Assembly (NCBI GenBank): GCA_937951955.1
Contig: CALGAD010000133.1
Coordinates: forward strand, 1-52,400
Reading direction: 5' to 3'
Length of the DNA: 52,400 nucleotides
Source of the DNA: an uncultured Bacillaceae bacterium
Lineage (GTDB): Bacteria > Bacillota > Bacilli > Bacillales > Caldibacillaceae
Positions 1 to 8,793 of this stretch are shown here, piece after piece; position 1 is the stretch's first letter; the number at the start of each line of letters is the position of its first letter. Both the position numbers and the translations under genes were made by a program. Below the pieces are notes generated by a model, which ran no database searches, was not told where the DNA came from, and saw only the letters and a program-made list of their open reading frames with translations.

Positions 1-215
1 ACCAATTTTCTTGATCGTTATGAATCGTATTCATTTTCAACAACCTTTTCTAAAGAAGTTTATATCGTTTTTTTTCCCTTTTATTTTCAAGTTTATATAG
101 CCAGTTTTGCGCAATTTTGAACGGTAAGGGTTAGAATGACCGATTGCTGCAAGTTGCTCGGTTCGTCACGGATGTAATGAATGCAAAGGCTGTTCAATAC
201 TACCAAAAAATCATG

Positions 216-243
216 TTCACTTCAATCATATTTGATGTATAAT
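216..243 (+). promoter_or_regulatory. Probable sigma-A promoter of the Asp-box gene pair
   Basis: A TATAAT box at 238-243 is preceded 16 bases upstream by TTCACT at 216-221. Transcription would begin near 250 and read into the gene starting at 321. Nothing else recognisable lies in bases 1-215. Confidence 0.5.
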
Positions 244-320
244 GAGCTCGTAAAGCTTAAAAAATGAAAAAGTATAGAACACAAATATTGAATAAAAAGA
301 GTGAAAAGGGAGTTCATGCT

Positions 321-1250
321 TTGAAACGTTTAATCGTTATAACTATTAGTGTTTTTATCTTAATTGGATTTATTGGTGCAATTGTGTTTTATGAAAAACA
401 AACCCCGGTAAACCCGCCGGATCAAATAGTCAATGGTGGAATGAATCAGACGGAATCCGAGCTTGAAGAGCTCCAACCTATTTACGTTGAGCAACCCATC
501 GGTTATTCATTACAACATGACAAACTCAATATTACATATGATAATGGAAAAACCTGGATAACGGTGCCGGTCGATAAGAACCATTTATTTGAAGGAGAGT
601 ATCAGGGAAATGAACAACAATTAATTGACCAAAGTTTTATTTTGAATGAAGACCGCGCGGCTTTTTTATATACTGAAGGACCGGATTGGGATCAAAAACA
701 GATTCACTTACTTTATTCGCTCGATCAGGGACAAACCTGGCATGATTCCGTCGTTACTGAAAGTTTTTCAACTTTACGATTTCGGAAAGTAGATTTTCTC
801 AATGAAAATTTTGGGTACATTATCGTTTCAGGCTGGCGAACGATGTCACAAGAATACTCTACGGTATTCATCACCCGTGATGGCGGAAAAACATGGATAG
901 AAACTACGAATTCTGGAGTGAGTCGATTAATTTATGATGGTGGTTTTGTTGATGAGATGACAGGATTTTTATCGTATGGGGTGATCAATCCGGAAAATCC
1001 GGAGCTATACGTCACGAAAGATGGCGGGAATTCCTGGTCTGAAGCCACTTTTCATATGCCGGAAAAATTCAGGGGTATTTTTGTAACGGCAGAAGTTCCG
1101 TTCAATGAAGGGGACGATTTAGCCGTTTTCGTTAATCAAGGACCAAGCGGGGATTATCAGGGAGGCAAAGTCAAAGGGAAATTCATTTCACAAGATAATG
1201 GAATAACATGGGAATTTGCGCAGGAGGTAACACCATTTGAGAATGAATAA
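321..1250 (+). CDS. Membrane-anchored Asp-box (BNR-like) repeat protein
   Basis: The predicted protein of 309 aa has one N-terminal hydrophobic segment (about residues 3-22), acting as an uncleaved signal or anchor, and then an extracytoplasmic region. That region carries at least five Asp-box repeats of the form S/T-x-D-x-G-x-T-W: DNGKTW, LDQGQTW, RDGGKTW, KDGGNSW and QDNGITW. Such repeats build the blades of sialidase-like or YCF48-like beta-propellers. The frame is open upstream to an ATG at 264, but that codon has no ribosome binding site. The TTG at 321 has GGGAG about 8 bases upstream and starts directly at the anchor, so I prefer it. The gene overlaps the next one by 14 bases, which suggests translational coupling. 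The substrate is unknown, and sialidase activity is not implied because no catalytic Arg triad was identified. Confidence 0.75.
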   Translation: MKRLIVITISVFILIGFIGAIVFYEKQTPVNPPDQIVNGGMNQTESELEELQPIYVEQPIGYSLQHDKLNITYDNGKTWITVPVDKNHLFEGEYQGNEQQLIDQSFILNEDRAAFLYTEGPDWDQKQIHLLYSLDQGQTWHDSVVTESFSTLRFRKVDFLNENFGYIIVSGWRTMSQEYSTVFITRDGGKTWIETTNSGVSRLIYDGGFVDEMTGFLSYGVINPENPELYVTKDGGNSWSEATFHMPEKFRGIFVTAEVPFNEGDDLAVFVNQGPSGDYQGGKVKGKFISQDNGITWEFAQEVTPFENE

Positions 1251-2088
1251 AAGGTTCGTCTATGGCATGGGGTGGCCTTTACTTTTATTAGCTTTCAGCA
1301 TGTTTATTTTACAAGCCGGTTATTTTTATTTACATAAAAAATTTCAAATTGAGTATATCGACAACCGGCTGTTTTATATTGCGAATATCATTGGAATCGT
1401 TTGTTTGTTTTTCGCCATTATGATTTTACTCCGGTTTACGAAAAAGGGAATATGGGTAAGTGTCGTTATAATGGCTGTTTTTCTGATTGTTCATCTGATA
1501 TTAGCCGGCAAAAGCAATGAAGAAATTAAAAATATAACCAGTATTTCTCCCGATTTTAAGCATATCCTGGCTCTTAAAGTAGATAAACGGGGTGAGACGG
1601 TATATTATCGCGATTTATATGGCATTTTTGGTAGACCTAAAGAAACATTTCCCCACCTAACAAAAGGAAATTTTAAAGTGGAATGGTTAACAAATGATAT
1701 CGCGGCAATTACATATCTAACAGTTGATGAGTCTATTCAGCAATTTATCGCTACCTACGGCGATCGTGGGGGCGGGATTGCATATTATTATGTTGCTGCT
1801 GAAATTCAAGGAACGTGGCGTGGCGGTCAGACAGAGGTGATCAGTCATCCGGAGGGAATCACGATTATAGATAATGGCCAGAAGGAACATTTTTCCGGGG
1901 ATCAGATTGTTCAATACGGGACCCTTGCGGTTGTTTTAGAAAAGGATAACGAATCCTGCTGGACGATTGCTTTAGATGAAAGTTTTCAGGTTCATTCTGA
2001 TGCTTCGATACCTGTAACGGGTGAAATCATTTTATATAAGTCAACAATGGAAAAGGCTCAGCCGATTAAACTATATAAAATTGACTGA
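1237..2088 (+). CDS. Membrane protein of unknown function, partner of the Asp-box protein
   Basis: The 283-aa protein has three hydrophobic segments in its first 90 residues (about 10-30, 45-65 and 70-90), followed by a soluble, probably extracytoplasmic domain of about 190 residues with no motif I recognise. The TTG at 1237 lies 9 bases after a perfect AGGAGG (1222-1227), a better spacing than the nearby ATG at 1243. It overlaps the upstream Asp-box gene by 14 bases and is followed by an intrinsic terminator, so the two form a short operon. The function is not known. Confidence 0.7.
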   Translation: MRMNKRFVYGMGWPLLLLAFSMFILQAGYFYLHKKFQIEYIDNRLFYIANIIGIVCLFFAIMILLRFTKKGIWVSVVIMAVFLIVHLILAGKSNEEIKNITSISPDFKHILALKVDKRGETVYYRDLYGIFGRPKETFPHLTKGNFKVEWLTNDIAAITYLTVDESIQQFIATYGDRGGGIAYYYVAAEIQGTWRGGQTEVISHPEGITIIDNGQKEHFSGDQIVQYGTLAVVLEKDNESCWTIALDESFQVHSDASIPVTGEIILYKSTMEKAQPIKLYKID

Positions 2089-2184
2089 ATGGTTTCGTGA
2101 TTTGTTTTCCCGTACTAATTCGGTAAATAGCTTGAAAATCAAGGTAATTTTTTCACTCATTCATCATAATATTGAATTTTAGGG

Positions 2185-2218
2185 AGTTCCTTTATGTTCG
2201 GGAACTTTCTTTTTTTTG
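2185..2218 (+). terminator. Intrinsic terminator after the Asp-box operon
   Basis: AGTTCC at 2185-2190 pairs with GGAACT at 2201-2206 and is followed by a T-rich run to 2217. Confidence 0.75.
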
Positions 2219-2459
2219 GGACGTAGTAGATAGTGAATGATTCCAGCTATTTTCTATATGTGCTCAGGAAAGGAGCGATTGAATGGTCGTGTAATAATCA
2301 ATTTGGATTGAATATTTAAATATTACTGGATTAGGGATATAGTTCATTGTACCGTTGCAGTATTTTCGTTTTCTTAGTTAAACTCAGTGTGTTTTAGGGG
2401 GAGTATTCCAATCAAGAATGTAAAGGAATGATTGTTACGAATGAAGGGGGAGGCAGTAA
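2219..2459. other. Intergenic region upstream of the vWA lipoprotein
   Basis: No gene is seen. A perfect 14-base AT-only palindrome (AATATTTAAATATT) lies at 2311-2324. The strong ribosome binding site of the next gene is at 2447-2453. No convincing promoter pair was identified. Confidence 0.4.
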
Positions 2460-3887
2460 GTGGAGAGGAAATCTTTTTTTATTTCGCTAATCATCTTCAC
2501 TATTTTGTTGAGTTTTGGCTGTTTAAATACTGGGGTTGTTAAGGAGGAAGAAAGTAAAGAGGATATGCCTCAAGCAGAAGAAGTCGCAGAAAAAGTTGCT
2601 GAAGAAGTCGCTGCGGAAGAACAAAGTAAGGTGTTTACTGAAGCAAACATTGGAACCAGTCTGGAAGAATTAAAGGAGCAACCGGGTGGTCTATTTACTG
2701 AAGACTTGTCTCTAGAAGAGGAACTGACGGATGAATTTATGATCACGGATGTTCGATTACAAGCTGAGCTAAAAGAGCTAATGGCGCGATCAGAAAATCC
2801 AGTGGACATGCAAAAAGCGTTGCTTTATTTACTGGGAAGTCCAAACTATACAGAAGCCATTGAGAAACTGGAAAATTTTACCCCTGATTATGATGAACCG
2901 TATTTGCCCGAGCCAGAACGGGTGGTAGAGGGTTCTGAAAATCAGCAAAGTCCACCGGATAAAGCTATTATTTTACTCGATGCGAGTTCTAGCATGCTGC
3001 TGCCAACGGGAAATGAAATTCGCATGGATGTCGCAAAGGATGCCGTTGCGAGATTTGCCAAAACGGTCGGCTCACAAAGTGAAGTTTCTCTCGTTGTCTA
3101 TGGTCATGCCGGATCGGAATCCGATGCAGATAAAGAGTTATCCTGTAATACGATTGAAGAAATTTATCCCCTGGGGGAATATGATGAAGAAAAATTTGCT
3201 CAGGCCCTGTCCTCCTTTGAAAGTCGGGGATGGACACCCCTGGCCGGAGCTATTTCCAAGGCTAATGAGATGACTCAGGGAATGGAAGGAAATATAACGA
3301 TCTACATTGTTAGCGACGGGGTCGAAACTTGTGATGGTGACCCGATTCAAGCTGCGAAAGCTTTTGCTGAACGTCATGATTCCCACCATATCAACATCAT
3401 TGGCTTTCAAGTAGACAAAGAAGCGGAGGACCAATTGAAAAAAGTCGCCGAAGCAGGGAACGGCCAGTATTATTATGCTGAAAATGCTGAAGATATTCAT
3501 CAAACGATTGAAGAACGGTGGGTGCTACCAGACTTGACTGAACTCGCATGGGCACCTGCGATGGCTCCCCATCCTTACAGACAAGCGGACGAAGCTAAAA
3601 AAGTAGATGAACTAGCTGATATTGTAAAAAATATAACAATAAAGGAAGAAGAACGCTTGCTGGAGGCCCTTCACTATCTTGAGGCGGAAGGGATTATCGA
3701 AAATGAAGTATATGCTGAACTGAAAGACTTAATTCGTGATCGAAGATATAGCATTGAAGATGCGGTCAATGATTTAAAATACAGGAAGAGAGATGAAGTG
3801 TTTGAGATTGCGAGGGAAATTAGGCAGGAAATAATGGAATGGGTTGATAGAATGAAGGCATTGAAAGCTGAGATAGAAGATAGGTAA
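2460..3887 (+). CDS. Lipoprotein with von Willebrand factor A domain
   Basis: The 475-aa protein starts with a lipoprotein-like signal peptide ending at a probable lipidated Cys21; the lipobox SFGC is slightly non-canonical. A Glu/Ala-rich linker and an acidic helical region follow. A vWA domain begins around residue 170 with the MIDAS motif DASSSM (D-x-S-x-S); the later T of GWTPL and the D of VSDGVETCDGD complete the usual metal-site pattern. The C-terminal 120 residues are charged and helical. The start is GTG at 2460, 6-7 bases after GGGGAGG. vWA lipoproteins of this kind are thought to bind proteins or metal at the outer membrane face, but the partner here is unknown. It stands alone between terminators. 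Confidence 0.85.
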   Translation: MERKSFFISLIIFTILLSFGCLNTGVVKEEESKEDMPQAEEVAEKVAEEVAAEEQSKVFTEANIGTSLEELKEQPGGLFTEDLSLEEELTDEFMITDVRLQAELKELMARSENPVDMQKALLYLLGSPNYTEAIEKLENFTPDYDEPYLPEPERVVEGSENQQSPPDKAIILLDASSSMLLPTGNEIRMDVAKDAVARFAKTVGSQSEVSLVVYGHAGSESDADKELSCNTIEEIYPLGEYDEEKFAQALSSFESRGWTPLAGAISKANEMTQGMEGNITIYIVSDGVETCDGDPIQAAKAFAERHDSHHINIIGFQVDKEAEDQLKKVAEAGNGQYYYAENAEDIHQTIEERWVLPDLTELAWAPAMAPHPYRQADEAKKVDELADIVKNITIKEEERLLEALHYLEAEGIIENEVYAELKDLIRDRRYSIEDAVNDLKYRKRDEVFEIAREIRQEIMEWVDRMKALKAEIEDR

Positions 3888-3923
3888 AACAAAAAATTCA
3901 GGTATATACAAGTTTTTAAAAAG

Positions 3924-3953
3924 GACTGATGCTCAAACGGCTCAGTCTTTTTT
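3924..3953 (+). terminator. Intrinsic terminator after the vWA lipoprotein gene
   Basis: GACTGA at 3924-3929 pairs with TCAGTC at 3942-3947, extended by GC pairs with one bulged base, and is followed by TTTTTT. Confidence 0.8.
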
Positions 3954-4068
3954 AATCTTGAAAAAGACGGTAAAAGCCAAAGCCGTCAATTGGGTGTGGC
4001 CAATAGACTGATTTTTATCAAATGGGAATTTCAATTCCTTATTTGAGTGACAACAATATTGTTCGCCG

Positions 4069-4107
4069 CATAGTATGTGGCATACAGTGTATGACAAACA
4101 GTATAAA
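4069..4107 (+). promoter_or_regulatory. Promoter with tandem palindromes, likely PadR operator
   Basis: Two adjacent palindromes occur just before the padR-type gene: CATAGTATG (4069-4077) and CATACAGTGTATG (4081-4093). A TATAAA box at 4102-4107 and a weak TGGCAT at 4078-4083 (18-base spacing) place the second palindrome between -35 and -10. PadR regulators usually bind such inverted repeats and control their own genes, so autoregulation is inferred. Confidence 0.5.
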
Positions 4108-4123
4108 TGAATGAGGTGGGTGT

Positions 4124-4471
4124 ATGAATCAATTATTGAATTCCTTTATAACAGAATTGCGCAGAGGAACATTGACGTTGGCCTTGCTAAGTCAGTTAGA
4201 GACCCCGCAGTATGGCTATTCCCTTGTTCAATTATTGGAAAATAGCGGAATTTCCATCGACCAGAGTACCTTATATCCTTTGCTCCGCCGCCTGGAAAAG
4301 CAAGGACTGGTGACGAGCAGCTGGAATACTGCCGATAACAGGCCCCGTAAGTATTACGTGTTAAGTGAGTATGGTACCGAGATTTTTTTTCATTTAAAAA
4401 AAGAATGGCTCAAAAATACAAGAGAGCTTTATAACTTATTAAAAGGAGAAGAAGCGGATGAACTTAATTGA
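4124..4471 (+). CDS. PadR-family winged-helix transcriptional regulator
   Basis: The 115-aa protein matches the short PadR subfamily. An N-terminal winged helix contains the typical YGYSLVQLLE segment and the recognition region STLYPLLRRLEKQGLV, followed by the wing (NRPRKYYVLSEYG) and a C-terminal dimerisation helix. Members are dimeric repressors, often of membrane proteins encoded next to them. The ATG at 4124 follows GAGGTGG. The end overlaps the next gene by 14 bases, the classic PadR plus HAAS-domain pair in which the membrane protein is the likely target or signalling partner. Confidence 0.9.
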   Translation: MNQLLNSFITELRRGTLTLALLSQLETPQYGYSLVQLLENSGISIDQSTLYPLLRRLEKQGLVTSSWNTADNRPRKYYVLSEYGTEIFFHLKKEWLKNTRELYNLLKGEEADELN

Positions 4472-4949
4472 GGTTAATATTCAGGAAGTTACGCGAAGTT
4501 TTCCTGAGAAAAATCGGGAAGATATCGCCCTCGAGTTAAGATCAACGATTGCAGATATGTTACCTGAACATTATGGGGAAGAGGAGGTAAAGGATGTTCT
4601 TGGTAAATTAGGAAGCCCCGTTAAACTTGCTGCTAATTACCAGGAGCGACCCCTTTTTCTCATTGGACCAAGGTATTTTGATATATATGTCATGCTGTTA
4701 AAATTTCTGTTACCCATCCCTGTAGTAGCTGGTTTGCTTTCTGTCATCGCTCAATTTGTCATTGGGCAAGGTGTAGAGAGTATGGCTTTTCCTGAGATGT
4801 TTATCGAAGGATTGGGAATAGCGATTTGGCGGATTATCGAGGTAGGGGTTCACGTGTGTTTCTGGCTCACACTATATTTTTATAACCCGAAAAAAATTAG
4901 TTGGCGCTCAATTTACCGGGCGTTTTTTTATTTTAAGGGGGATCCATGA
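4458..4949 (+). CDS. HAAS-domain membrane protein, possibly shortened
   Basis: The 163-aa protein starts with a HAAS-like (DUF1700-like) helical domain of about 70 residues, recognisable by the ELRSTIADML and LGSPVKLAANY segments. One clear membrane helix follows (about 75-100) and a second near residues 115-140. HAAS proteins next to padR genes commonly run to several hundred residues, whereas this one ends in a basic, poorly conserved-looking tail (from about residue 140). The last codons lie in a GC hairpin followed by T7, which resembles a terminator. A C-terminal deletion or frameshift is therefore possible, although no continuation was found in the other frames. Confidence 0.65.
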   Translation: MNLIEVNIQEVTRSFPEKNREDIALELRSTIADMLPEHYGEEEVKDVLGKLGSPVKLAANYQERPLFLIGPRYFDIYVMLLKFLLPIPVVAGLLSVIAQFVIGQGVESMAFPEMFIEGLGIAIWRIIEVGVHVCFWLTLYFYNPKKISWRSIYRAFFYFKGDP

Positions 4950-5014
4950 TATCTTCCTTTATATTTTTTCAAAAAACGAAATTGACAAAAAAGGAGAAGC
5001 AAACAAAATTATTG

Positions 5015-5238
5015 TGGTACAATAGGAAGGAATATTGGTCCGAGTAGTGCACTTGTATCCTATTATATATGAGGCAGGGCTATGTAAAAGTTTACCATAG
5101 TCATTTCGACTAAAGGAGATGATGGAAGAATAGTCACATCGATATGTGAGGACGTTTTCTGAAAAGATTTTGGTTGTAGGAACGAAATCATGACAAACAA
5201 TGATCTTGTTTCTCAGAATCAGGGAAACAAGTTTTTTA
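5015..5238 (+). promoter_or_regulatory. Structured leader RNA with intrinsic terminator upstream of the norB-like gene
   Basis: An extended -10 element (TG at 5015-5016, then TACAAT at 5018-5023) would start a transcript near 5030. The RNA can fold a long hairpin at 5078-5102 (GGCTATG with CATAGTC, extended by TAAA/TTTA) and a smaller CACAT/ATGTG hairpin around 5132-5145. It ends in a strong terminator: CTTGTTTC (5205-5212) pairs with GAAACAAG (5224-5231), extendable to 10 pairs, followed by T6 and a second T-run. The transporter start is 147 bases further on. The layout suggests transcription attenuation or a stand-alone small RNA. It matches no riboswitch class I know. Confidence 0.5.
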
Positions 5239-5384
5239 TTTTTTCAGGGAAAATTGATTTTCCCATTTTATTTTTAGAATTATCTGCTCCATATCATGAA
5301 TTCTTCTAATTTGGAGACAATAATGGAAAACCTGGTTAGCAAAAACAGGATATGGATAAGATTGATAACCGTGGAGGCACAAAG

Positions 5385-6770
5385 ATGGAAACAACTAGTT
5401 ATAAAGGAACAAATCAAATGATTGTTGGTATAGTGTTTGGTGTGATTACATTTTGGCTTTTCGCTCAGGCACTCGTGAATGTGGTCCCGGCAGTTCGGGA
5501 AGATTTAGGATTAACCGGAGGAACGGTCAATATTGCAATTAGTTTAACGGCATTGTTTTCCGGAATGTTTATTGTTGCAGCAGGTGGGCTGGCAGATAAA
5601 ATAGGCAGGAAAAAAGTCACCGATATTGGACTCGTTTTAAGCATAATGGGTTCTTTATGTCTAGTGTTCGCTCAGGGCGCAACTTTATTGATTTTAGGGC
5701 GTGTGTTACAGGGGTTGTCAGCAGCCTGTATTATGCCGGCAACAATTGCTTTAATAAAGGCTTATTTTGAAGGAGAAGAACGGCAACGCGCTCTAAGTTA
5801 CTGGTCGATTGGTTCCTGGGGAGGAACGGGTTTCGCATCCTTTGCCGGGGGAACGATTGCAACCTATCTCGGATGGAGATGGATTTATGTATTTTCCATT
5901 ATATTTGCTCTACTTTCTTTTTGGTTGCTGAAAGATACTCTAGAGAGCAAGGAAGACTCGAACGGTCCTTTTTCCTTCGATTACTCAGGTCTGGGTATTT
6001 TTATTATCACAATGATTGCTTTAAATGTATTTATTACATATGGCGGAGATTTTGGCTGGACGAGCCTAATCACGATCGGTTTATTAATATTTACAATTAT
6101 TAGTACCTTCGTTTTCATAAAAGTAGAAAAAGAGCATGATATTGCTTTAATCGATTTTTCATTATTTGAAAATAGGGCCTATTCTGGTGCGACGATCTCC
6201 AACTTCTTGTTAAATGCGATTGCCGGCACACTTGTTGTGGCGAACACGTATGTTCAAGTCGGTAGACATTTTAATGCATTTCAATCAGGAATTCTTTCCT
6301 TGGGATATTTAGTGACCGTTTTATCCATGATTCGTGTAGGAGAAAAAATATTGCAAAAAGCTGGGGCTAAAGCTCCCATGTTATGGGGATCTGTTATTAC
6401 AACAGCAGGGGTTGCTATTATGGGCTTCACATTTTAACCCGATATCATTTATACGGCCGTTGTTTTCATTGGATTTGCTCTGTTTGGTCTAGGGCTCGGA
6501 ATTTATGCGACACCATCAACGGATACATCGGTAGCCAATGCCCCTTCTGATAAAGTTGGTTCAGCCGCCGGGATATATAAAATGGCCAGTTCCCTGGGAG
6601 GAGCTTTCGGGGTATCGATTTCCATAACGGTTTATAGTTCAATCGCTGCAAACGGTAATCTCGAAGTGGCTGCTACAACAGGTTTCATCGTTAATGTTCT
6701 GTTCGGTGTTCTTTGTATTTTATCGGTTATATTCTTGATTCCAAGAGAGACAGGAAAATCAAGATTATAA
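5385..6770 (+). pseudogene. norB: NorB/QacA-type MFS multidrug exporter, broken by one in-frame stop
   Basis: The reading frame encodes a DHA2-like major facilitator related to Staphylococcus NorB. Shared features include ITFWLFAQ near the start, the loop motif GGLADKIGRKK, GRVLQGLSAACIMPATIA and, after the break, the GIYATPSTDTSVANAP and GIYKMASSLGGAFG segments. A TAA at 6435-6437 (codon 351 of about 461) interrupts the frame. The same frame continues without any shift to 6770. NorB has a Leu at this place (TFLPE), so TTA to TAA is the simplest explanation. The start at ATG 5385 has GGAGG at 5373-5377. The product would lose its last four or so membrane helices and is probably non-functional unless the stop is read through or is a sequencing error. 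Confidence 0.8.
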
Positions 6771-6869
6771 ATATTCCTAAATAAAGTTATACAAACGTGA
6801 ACGGACACCAGCTTATTTGAGCGTTCAGCAGTATAGGTGTTTGTGCGAAAAAATACGAGGAGGATGAAC

Positions 6870-8063
6870 ATGTTATTAGATGAAATCATGAAAAAGCTGG
6901 ATGAAAAGAAAGACCGGATTATTGAAATCCGTCGCTACCTTCATGAGCATCCGGAGCTATCTTTCCAGGAGGAAGAGACAGCCAAATATATCAGTGATTT
7001 TTATAAGGATGTTCCTGTCGATTCAGTAGAGACCAATTTCGGTGGCGAGCGGGGTATTGTTGTAACGATAAAAGGGGCCAAGCCCGGTAAAACGATCGCC
7101 ATCCGTGCCGATTTTGATGCGCTCCCCATTCAGGAAGAAACCGGTCTTCCATTTGCATCGAAAAATGATGGAGTAATGCATGCTTGTGGTCACGATGGAC
7201 ATACGGCTTATATGCTCGTATTAGCAGAGACATTAGCCGAGTTTAAAGATCGCTTGAAAGGTACGATTCGTGTCATACACCAACCGGCGGAAGAAATGCC
7301 GCCTGGAGGTGCACTTGGCATGATTAAAGCTGGTGTTCTCGATGGCGTCGATGCTATTTTTGGTATCCATGTTATGTAAACGATGGAAACCGGCCACATT
7401 TATTACAGAAGCGGAAATACACAAACAGGGCGGTCATATTTTAAATTAGTCGTTCACGGGAAAGGCGGACATGGCTCATCGCCGCATTTAGCCAATGATG
7501 CGATTGTAGCCGCCAGTGCTTTTGTGATGAATATACAAACGATTGTGAGCAGACGCATTAATCCCTTTGATACGGCTTCTATTACGATCGGTAATTTTGA
7601 TGGTAAAGGCTTCTTCAATGTTATAAAAGATTCGGTAACCCTAGAAGGAGATATTCGTACGATTTCGAAAGAAACGAGAGAGGTTGTTGAAAAACAAATC
7701 CGGACACTGGCAAAAGGGTTGGAAGTTACCTATGGAGTAAAAGCAGAATTAGAATATAAAAATGACTATCCAGTTCTTTATAACGATCCGGAAGTCACAG
7801 AACATGTTCGTAAAGTGCTTGAAATTGCCGGGATTCCGGAGGTGGAAGCAGTTCTGGAAACAGAACCACAACCACCTTCTGAGGACTTTGCCTATTATCT
7901 GGAAAAAGTTCCGGGAAGCTTTATTTATGTCGGTGCCAGTCCCGGTAAGAAAGCCTACCCCCATCACCATCCGAAATTTGATATTGATGAGAAAAGCTTG
8001 ATCATCAGTGCAAAAGCAATGGCTGCTATTGTACTTTCTTATTGTGACGGAAGCGAGGAATAG
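6870..8063 (+). pseudogene. M20-family amidohydrolase (N-acyl amino acid/hippurate type), broken by one in-frame stop
   Basis: Full-length homology to M20D metallopeptidase-like amidohydrolases is visible across a TAA at 7377-7379 (codon 170 of about 397). Before it lie the metal-binding HACGHDGH (His104, Cys106, His108) and the catalytic HQPAEE (Glu141-142). After it come the dimerisation domain (VHGKGGHGSSPH) and the C-terminal metal ligand region HHHPKFDID. Relatives read GIHVM-S-TMETG here, so TCA to TAA is the likely change. The preferred start is ATG 6870, 6 bases after GAGGAGG. The second half has an ATG at 7383 but no ribosome binding site, and alone it would lack the main metal site. 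Enzymes of this family hydrolyse N-acyl amino acids using two divalent metals. Confidence 0.82.
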
Positions 8064-8150
8064 CGCCAGAACTGAAATTTACTTGTGAGTAAAATCGTCA
8101 TGGAGTTGCATGCAATTTCTTATATATACATTTAGAGGGAGTGGGAGAAA

Positions 8151-8612
8151 TTGTTTACTATACGCCCGATTGGTTTTGCTTACAATAATCGAGTTGAACT
8201 TGAAGATGATGATTGGGGAAATGTGGTTACGACAATCCAATTAATTGATGCATTGCCAGAAGAATCTTTATGGGGGATCGATGCATTTTCCCATCTGGAA
8301 ATTATTTACTATTTCCATAAGGTAGATGAAAGAAAAATTGTAACCGGTGCTAGACACCCGAGGAATAATCCTCGTTTCCCCAGGGTCGGGATTTTTGCAC
8401 AACGGGGCAAAAACAGACCGAATCGATTGGGCTTAACAACAGTCAAACTGTTGGAGCGAGATGGGAAAATCTTAACCGTCCTTGGTCTTGATTGCATTGA
8501 TGGTACGCCAATTTTGGATATCAAACCTGTTATGGAAGAATTTCTTCCCCGGGAGCCTATCAGTCAACCTGATTGGTCAAAAGAAATCATGAAAAATTAT
8601 TGGGAAAAGTAA
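8151..8612 (+). CDS. trmO: tRNA (t6A37) N6-methyltransferase TrmO/TsaA family
   Basis: The 153-aa protein is a short-form member of the TrmO (YaeB/TsaA) family, a beta-barrel SAM-dependent enzyme that methylates N6-threonylcarbamoyladenosine at position 37 of tRNA. Seen motifs are GARHPRNNP, GIFAQRGKNRPNRLGLT and LDCIDGTPILDIKP, which are highly conserved in the family. It lacks the extra C-terminal domain of the roughly 235-aa E. coli enzyme, as is common in Bacillus and archaea, so tRNA specificity is inferred. The start is TTG at 8151 behind GGGAG. Confidence 0.88.
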   Translation: MFTIRPIGFAYNNRVELEDDDWGNVVTTIQLIDALPEESLWGIDAFSHLEIIYYFHKVDERKIVTGARHPRNNPRFPRVGIFAQRGKNRPNRLGLTTVKLLERDGKILTVLGLDCIDGTPILDIKPVMEEFLPREPISQPDWSKEIMKNYWEK

Positions 8613-8793
8613 AGCATAAAAACGATTTGATGAATGATATATTACTTATCAGTTTTTGGTAATAACTTGCTACCATTTAAACTACTCGAGTGTACGGGAT
8701 TTAACAACCCGTAACTCAAATGATTTTCTAATCGTCATCATCAAAAAAATTGAAAGAGGATTTTATTGAAATAATTTCGAATGAAAATTCTTT

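Noticed and set aside
4982..5023. TTGACA at 4982-4987 as the -35 box for TACAAT at 5018-5023
   Set aside because: The spacing is 30 bases, too long for a sigma-A promoter; the extended TG element makes the -10 plausible without it.
5015..5238. Known riboswitch or T-box identity of the leader before the norB-like gene
   Set aside because: None of the conserved boxes I know (T-box, lysine, SAM, TPP, purine, FMN, cobalamin, ykkC) is present; left as unclassified.
6435..7379. Codon reassignment or suppressor-dependent decoding of TAA
   Set aside because: Other genes in the window end normally with TAA, and the two interrupted genes expect different amino acids (Leu and Ser) at the stop.
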